Source: Planoprotostelium fungivorum (lineage: Eukaryota > Evosea > Variosea > Cavosteliida > Cavosteliaceae). Taken from it: a stretch of 64,000 nucleotides of DNA. The notes under the pieces are model-generated. The model saw only the letters and a program-made list of their open reading frames with translations, was not told the origin of the DNA and did not search any database. Positions 58,549-64,000 of this stretch are shown one piece after another. A program made the position numbers and the translations under genes. Position 1 is the stretch's first letter. Each line of letters opens with the position of its first letter. The DNA is taken from NCBI GenBank assembly GCA_003024175.1, contig MDYQ01000064.1:50614-114613 (forward strand). Reading direction: 5' to 3'.

Positions 58549-61500
58549 ATGCCCACACGCTTCCACCTCTTCCATACGAGCAGGAGGTCTCGAGCGGACA
58601 AACAGTCTTTGGGCGATTCACCCAGGGATACAGTCTTCCAAACATATTTTCCCTGTAATGATAGCATCTCTTCCTCTTCCTCCAACAACAGCGACACCAG
58701 CGTATCTACTTCTGATTCTTCCAAAGGAGATGACTTATCCTCCTCAGAAAGAACTAAGATGAACAAAGTCCTCGGAGAGGTACCCTCTATTCATCCTCTC
58801 GAAAACATCTAAAAAAACAACATCATCCACACATCTGAATCGACATCCATTATCTTTTAACTCAAAGAAGGGACCACCTGCTTCCGTCACTCACTCCCGA
58901 GCCAAGAGCGTGACAGAAGACAAAGGGAAAGGTTTCTTTCGCAGTCGAACGTTTCCCAAAGAGAACCCAAGCAACATGAACCAACCTGCCCACGAGACGG
59001 GCAGTGGAGTGCGAGTCTTATCACCCGAGTTGACGCACAGATTGATGCACAACACCGAACTGAGGAGATCGGGTGCTCGTCTGGCCCAGAAAGACATCTG
59101 GGTGACTTCACTCACCGATGATGAGTCCTTCTTCCACACCCTCCTCAAGTTACCTACGGAAGACAAATGTTTGAGTGAGTGCTACGTCTTTTTCCTATTT
59201 CTTTATCGTGGGACTGATGGATGCAGGTCCCACTCTGTTGAAATATTTCTTCATGGCTCACACTTTCATCATCGATTCTCACGCTCTCCTCGCCTTCCTC
59301 TTCAACAACTAGTGAGCATTCGTCACAATTTTTCATACTCCCACCTTTTTCGTTTTCGGTCAAATGATGGGGCGAACCATTTTCACAGCGTTTCAAACTG
59401 ACCATCTCATAGTTTTGATGAGAAGAGCACACAACAGAGTCGAGATCGCATTCTGGTTCTATTGGAGCTGTGGATCCAAGTGTCACGAGAGGACTTCAAA
59501 CGAATCGAAGTCAGCTTTCTCTTCTGCAATTGGCACTCCCTCCTCTTCAATTCCACCGTAGACGGAGACAAGCCCAAGGCCGACCGTCTCAAATCCGTCT
59601 GGGAAAGACAAGAGGTGTGTGTCGTCTACAACGAGACACTGATCCTCCCAGCTCGAAACGTACGAGCCCGACTTGGTGAGAGAATTGTCCGATCGAGAGT
59701 ACGACAGAAAATTTTCTCCCAAGACCATCTGGGACAAGTTATCTGAGGCACACATTGCATGTCAGATGACACTGCTGGACGCTCAGTACTTTAAGAAGGT
59801 CAGAATCTACGACCTGCTACAGACGGATTATTCGAAACATCCCGACTCCACCCTCGTACCCCTCAAGAACCATTTCGTCAAGGTGAGTCCGTCTACAACG
59901 CTCCCCCCCGACTCGTTGTAGATGTCACTGTGGATCGCCTCCGAATTGATCAGCCGACCGAAGAAGAAGAAGGAGCTCCTGGCCAAGGTCCTCCGTGTGG
60001 CTGAATTATTCTTGCGTATGAAGAACCTCAACGGTGTCGCCTACATCGTCCACGCCCTCATGCTCCCCGTCGTTGCCAGGCAACAGAAGATGTGGAAGGT
60101 GGGAGATTTCATCGAGATTTCGACTCACGTGAGCAGCGACTCATCGATATGCCCGAAGAGAAGATCTGGACGGAGATCTCTCTGTTAATGGAGAGGGATT
60201 CAGATGGCTCTTACTACTGGCTCAATCGTAAACTGAGAAAAACAGATGGCTACTTTATACCACCATTCCGTGTGTTGATTCTCCACATCTGTAGACTGAC
60301 ACAGGACAGACGTCATTATGACCGAATTAGAAGAGCAGGCCGACCTGAACGAGTCGATCGGTCTTCAGAATCTCCCTCAAGTGTGGAGGGTGGGAGCCAT
60401 TCTGGATTACTTTCAGAGGAATCAGAGCACCAGTCTGTCCATTCGCAGAGACGACAAATTACAAAACTTTCTGCACGAGATGACCGTCTCGAACAACATT
60501 GGAAAATTGTGGGATGTATCCAAGGAGGTGGGAGCGTTGTAGATGGACGAGACTGAAGGGACAGGTCGACCCCACTCCCGGCTTCACTCCCTCTGCTGAC
60601 GTGGAGAACAAACTGTGGTACTACTCTCAGCTGTCACCGTGAGAATTCATCCAAATTCCATCACTCTGTTGACATCGACAGTGACGAAGCGGAAGAGATC
60701 TTACGCTCGGCGAGGCCAAAGTCATTCATCGTGTGGGCCGATCTGAACAGTTACTGTCTCTCTTACACCAATCGCACCCTGATGGTCAAGCACGCACACA
60801 TCGACCACAAGATGGCCCAGGCGGGAACACTTCGGGCGAGGCAGAGTTCATTCTCTCTCATGGACGTGGAGCATCACAATGTCACCGCCCTCGTCAGCCG
60901 TCTTCCTTTCCTCTATGATCTGAGGCCCATACTGGCCTCCAATTGTGCGAAGAACAAGGGTGTGTGGTCATCGTGATGGTGTGTCTCACTGGAGTAGGTA
61001 AGATGTTGGCCAATGCACCACAGATGGAGCACGAATTCTGGAACCGATGCAAACACTACGGAAGGGCCGACGTATTCTTCTCCATCAACGCAAAGTTGGA
61101 CAAGTCGGGTGAAAGAGTACCGTACGTAGGAGATTCTGATGACATCCGTCAGATCTGGAGATGCTAGAGTCCCAAGCTGCCTTCTCCATCGCATCTGGAG
61201 ACTTTGAGACCCTGGGAAATCTCATTGGAGCTGGTCTTCCCACCACAACGAAATTCGAGGGAAATCAGACTCTCCTCCACATCGCCGCGGAGAAGAACCT
61301 CCCCCGCCTCATTGAATATCCTTTCTGTTCATTCTCCCTCCTTTTCTCTCTCCTTCCTTCACTCTCACACTCTGACCATGGATTTCAATGCGAGATATTG
61401 GGGTGGGGCCTTAGACATCAACGCTTCTGACGAGACGGGATGGACTGCACTTCACGTGGCTGCAGACAAGCATCACCTCCAGGTCATCAAGAGTCTCTTG

Positions 61501-64000
61501 ACTCACGGGGCAAGAGTCAGTTGTCTCAACAACTCTGGTGCTTCACCACTCCACTACGTGGTTAGAAAGAAGCCAGAGACGACGGGTGAGAACTGAACGT
61601 CGATCTACAACGAGACTCATTCTTCGCAGAGAAGAAGGAAGGATTGAGTCAACTCCGAAAGGCACCCGTGTCGGAAGCGGGTGAGATGTCGCATGAGATA
61701 TCGTTGATTGACGACGAGCAGAGGAACAATTCACGGCCATATTGAACATGTTGATTGAGAGAGGTGCCGCTCTCAACAGTCAAGATTTCAACGGAAACAC
61801 ACCTCTACACTCTGCCATCAACAATTCCAACGAAGTTGCAGCGAAGATCTTGTTGAACCGTGGAGCCCTCAATCAGAAGAACAAGTGGGTTGGCTCGTTG
61901 TAGATCGAACTGATGGGGGTCAGGAGGGGAGATTCGAGCCGAACTCTGGCCCAGGCGAGACAAGTGACAGGGACGGGTTCTTGGAACAGCGCTGATCCGA
62001 CCATGACCGACATTCTCCTCATCACTGAAGGTGAACCCGTCGATCTACAACGTGCCCTCCAGTACTGAAGAGAGGACAGGTTCGAAGATGGAGAAGATTT
62101 CAGATTTCAAGAAGGTGAATAGCAGGGAGGTGGAACAATACCTCAAGCAAGATCTGAAGAGGGGTGTCATGCCCTTCGATCACCACTTTTCTGGTATCGG
62201 TGAGTTCCACACGACGTCGTGATGATGAGGGTCGCTCATCGTCATGACATCATGAGCGTGACTGATGAGATGAACAGATTACACGGCCCTGGTGGGTATG
62301 GACCACGAGACGGGAGTCGTTCTCGTCTTCGTTGCCAAGGAGATTCCAGGTCAATCCACGAAAGTTCTCCTCCGTCACAAGAAGGTCAGTCCTCACACTC
62401 TCCCTTTCAAACTGACTCTACAGGGAGAAGAACTGTTCCTCTTGGAGAGGATCTCACCTGTCAGTGCACTGAGAATCTCACTCAACATGTTCCTCCAAGG
62501 ATTAGACTTTAAGATGACACCGGGAGAGAGCCTGACGAGGTCCATCCTGTTGTCGGAGAAGGAGCTGCACGCCAACGCAACTTCTGTTTCGATTCTTCTG
62601 GTCAGCGAGGCCGCGTACAATCTGAGGCTCGTACTGGCTGACGGTGAGTGACATCTCCCCGAGTTTTCTCACACGAGATAGAGTCGAAGCCTTCGGATGC
62701 ATACACGGAGTTTGTTCGTTTCATGGCTGGAACGAGAACGAGGGCCCTTTCCTTTGGATCGTTGGGGGCAGACAGCAGCACGAGAGAAGAGAAGGGAATG
62801 TCCGCTCACGCCATGGTGGCCTATCACCCCAAGCATCCTTCCACCTCCGTGGTCTTTTACAACATCCCCACTCTACCTCCAGAAGAGAGAAAGGTGAATC
62901 CTATTTGAAGGTGAAAAGAGACAGAAGGGCTGACGGTTTCAACAGGTACAGATCCAGGAGACACCCGTCATCATCGTTTACCTCGAAGCATCCAACATCG
63001 ACACGTCCATGCTACTCAACCACCACGCACGTGAGTCTCAACTCTATAAATAGAACTGAAATGGATCAGAGACGATGATTGTGGTTCAACCTGCGAAGAC
63101 GAGTGGAGAGTATCGACTGGCCGTTGTGTCGAGGAGCTCTTTTGGTGTCTACGAGCCGGCTCTGCCCTTCCCTCCCATCTTCTCACTCGATCAAGATTTC
63201 AAAAACTATCTCTTTGACAAACGTGAGACGACTCTTCTCTTCGTCCATGACATGGATGTCGTGTCATCTCATCATCATCTCATCATCATATCTGAAACGA
63301 AGAAAGTGATCAACGCTTGTGTTCTGGCCTCTTCTGCAGGTTTCTCTTTCATCTCGGAAGAGTTTAGAGACAGAGCCCTCTTCGAAGTCTACTCTGCTTC
63401 CAAGAACGCCACCACCACCGCCACCGACTTCAGTAACGTGAGTGATGCCATGACATCACACGGACACATCATGACATCCATCCAGGTACCAAAACACAAG
63501 ATGTACAAAGTGTATCCATCCAAGATCGTCGGAAGGTGAACATATCTACTGAATCTCTTTGTACAAACGAATTCACCGAATGTTTTGTACTGAACGTGAT
63601 GCAGTGGAGCCACCAGCATGGTGTTCCAAGCACTCAATCGACAGACGAAGAAGGAATATTGTGCCAAGATCGTAGACAAGTCCCTCATTTCAACTGATGA
63701 AGCGAGAGCGGCCGACAAGGAAGTACAGATCTTGGCGGAGATGTCACACCAGAATGTGATCAAGCTGATCGACAGTTACACGGTGGATAACTCCCTCTAC
63801 TTGGTCTTGGAGCTGTGAGTGTGGGGTGGGGTTGTGGAGCTGACCCGTTGTAGATGCAGGGGTGGGTCCATCTGGGAGGACGTGGAGCAGAACGGATTGT
63901 TCTCGGAGAAGCAGGCGGCGAATGTGATGTTTCAAGTGATGGATGCTCTACAGTACATTCATTCTAGGCACATCTCTCACAGAGATCTCAAGGTACACTT
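58549..64000 (+). CDS. RasGEF - SH2-like - ankyrin - kinase fusion, 3' partial
   Basis: One continuous series of exons, each joining in frame through short GT-AG introns. Order: a Ser-rich N-terminus (MPTRFHLFHTSRRSRADKQ); a RasGEF_N-like part (LLKYFFMAHTFIIDSHALLA); a RasGEF catalytic domain (HIACQMTLLDAQYFKKV, SLWIASELISRPKKKKELL, KVLRVAELFLRMKNLNGVAY, YFIPPFRVLILHICRL); an SH2-like block (DEAEEILRSARPKSFIVWAD, YCLSYTNRTLMVKHAHI); about four ankyrin repeats (NQTLLHIAAEKN, DETGWTALHVAADKHHLQVI, NGNTPLHSAINNSNEVAAKI); an unassigned region (DHHFSGIDYTALVGMDHETG); and a Ser/Thr kinase (IVGSGATSMVFQALN, YCAKIVDK, HISHRDLK) cut by the window edge. It would couple Ras activation to its own kinase output. 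Confidence 0.82.
59889..59923. repeat. Inverted palindrome half-sites with spacer
   Basis: GTCTACAACG and CGTTGTAGATG flank a 14-nt C-rich spacer, filling most of one intron of the RasGEF fusion gene. Confidence 0.8.

Overview
The window is eukaryotic nuclear DNA from a compact, intron-rich protist. About 25 protein genes lie on both strands. Their introns are mostly 40-60 nt with a GTGAG/GTAAG donor and a short AG acceptor, and spacers are often under 200 bp. The gene content (LRR receptor kinase with a tyrosine-kinase-like catalytic loop, RasGEF fused to ankyrin repeats and a kinase, full-size ABCA transporter, JmjC protein, protosome-type secreted proteins) fits an amoebozoan, perhaps a protosteloid amoeba such as Planoprotostelium. 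That assignment is inference from content and intron style, not from any search.

Layout. 0-6 kb: a partial secreted protein, a DEAH-box RNA helicase and an EGF-plus-seven-helix membrane protein, all on minus. 6-15 kb: a small basic protein (-), a secreted DUF2237 protein (+), an RMDN/FAM82 TPR protein (-), a GT10 fucosyltransferase (-), a calmodulin-like protein (-), an F-box/SPRY-like protein (+) and a mitochondrial carrier (-) that shares a 111-bp promoter with a small LLPH-like nucleolar protein (+). 15-22 kb: a Ser/Thr kinase, a possible small membrane protein, and a large JmjC / R1-zinc-finger / RRM protein, all minus. 22-34 kb: an apparently frameshifted GPI-type surface protein (+), then two paralogous genes (RasGAP-like helices plus a START-like end) flanking a 6.7-kb LRR receptor kinase, all minus. 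34-47 kb: condensin SMC2 (-), divergent from a prolyl-hydroxylase-like 2OG oxygenase (+), then a full-length ABCA transporter (-). 47-57 kb: a run of plus-strand genes: RWD-RBR ubiquitin ligase, FHIP dynein-adaptor subunit, PDK/BCKDK-like mitochondrial kinase, and a secreted berberine-bridge-type FAD oxidase. 57.5-58.5 kb: decayed ankyrin and other exon remnants. 58.5 kb to the end: one giant RasGEF-SH2-like-ankyrin-kinase gene that runs off the window.

The genes do not form one pathway; they are a mix of housekeeping (SMC2, DEAH helicase, carrier, LLPH, fucosyltransferase) and signalling functions (receptor kinase, RasGAP-like pair, RasGEF fusion, EF-hand protein, 7TM protein). The most unusual genome-level feature is a short near-palindrome, CATCTACAACGTTGTAGATG, found whole or as half-sites more than 40 times by eye, overwhelmingly inside introns of unrelated genes on both strands. 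Exon boundaries were inferred by eye from splice signals and frame continuity, so spans are more reliable than individual junctions.
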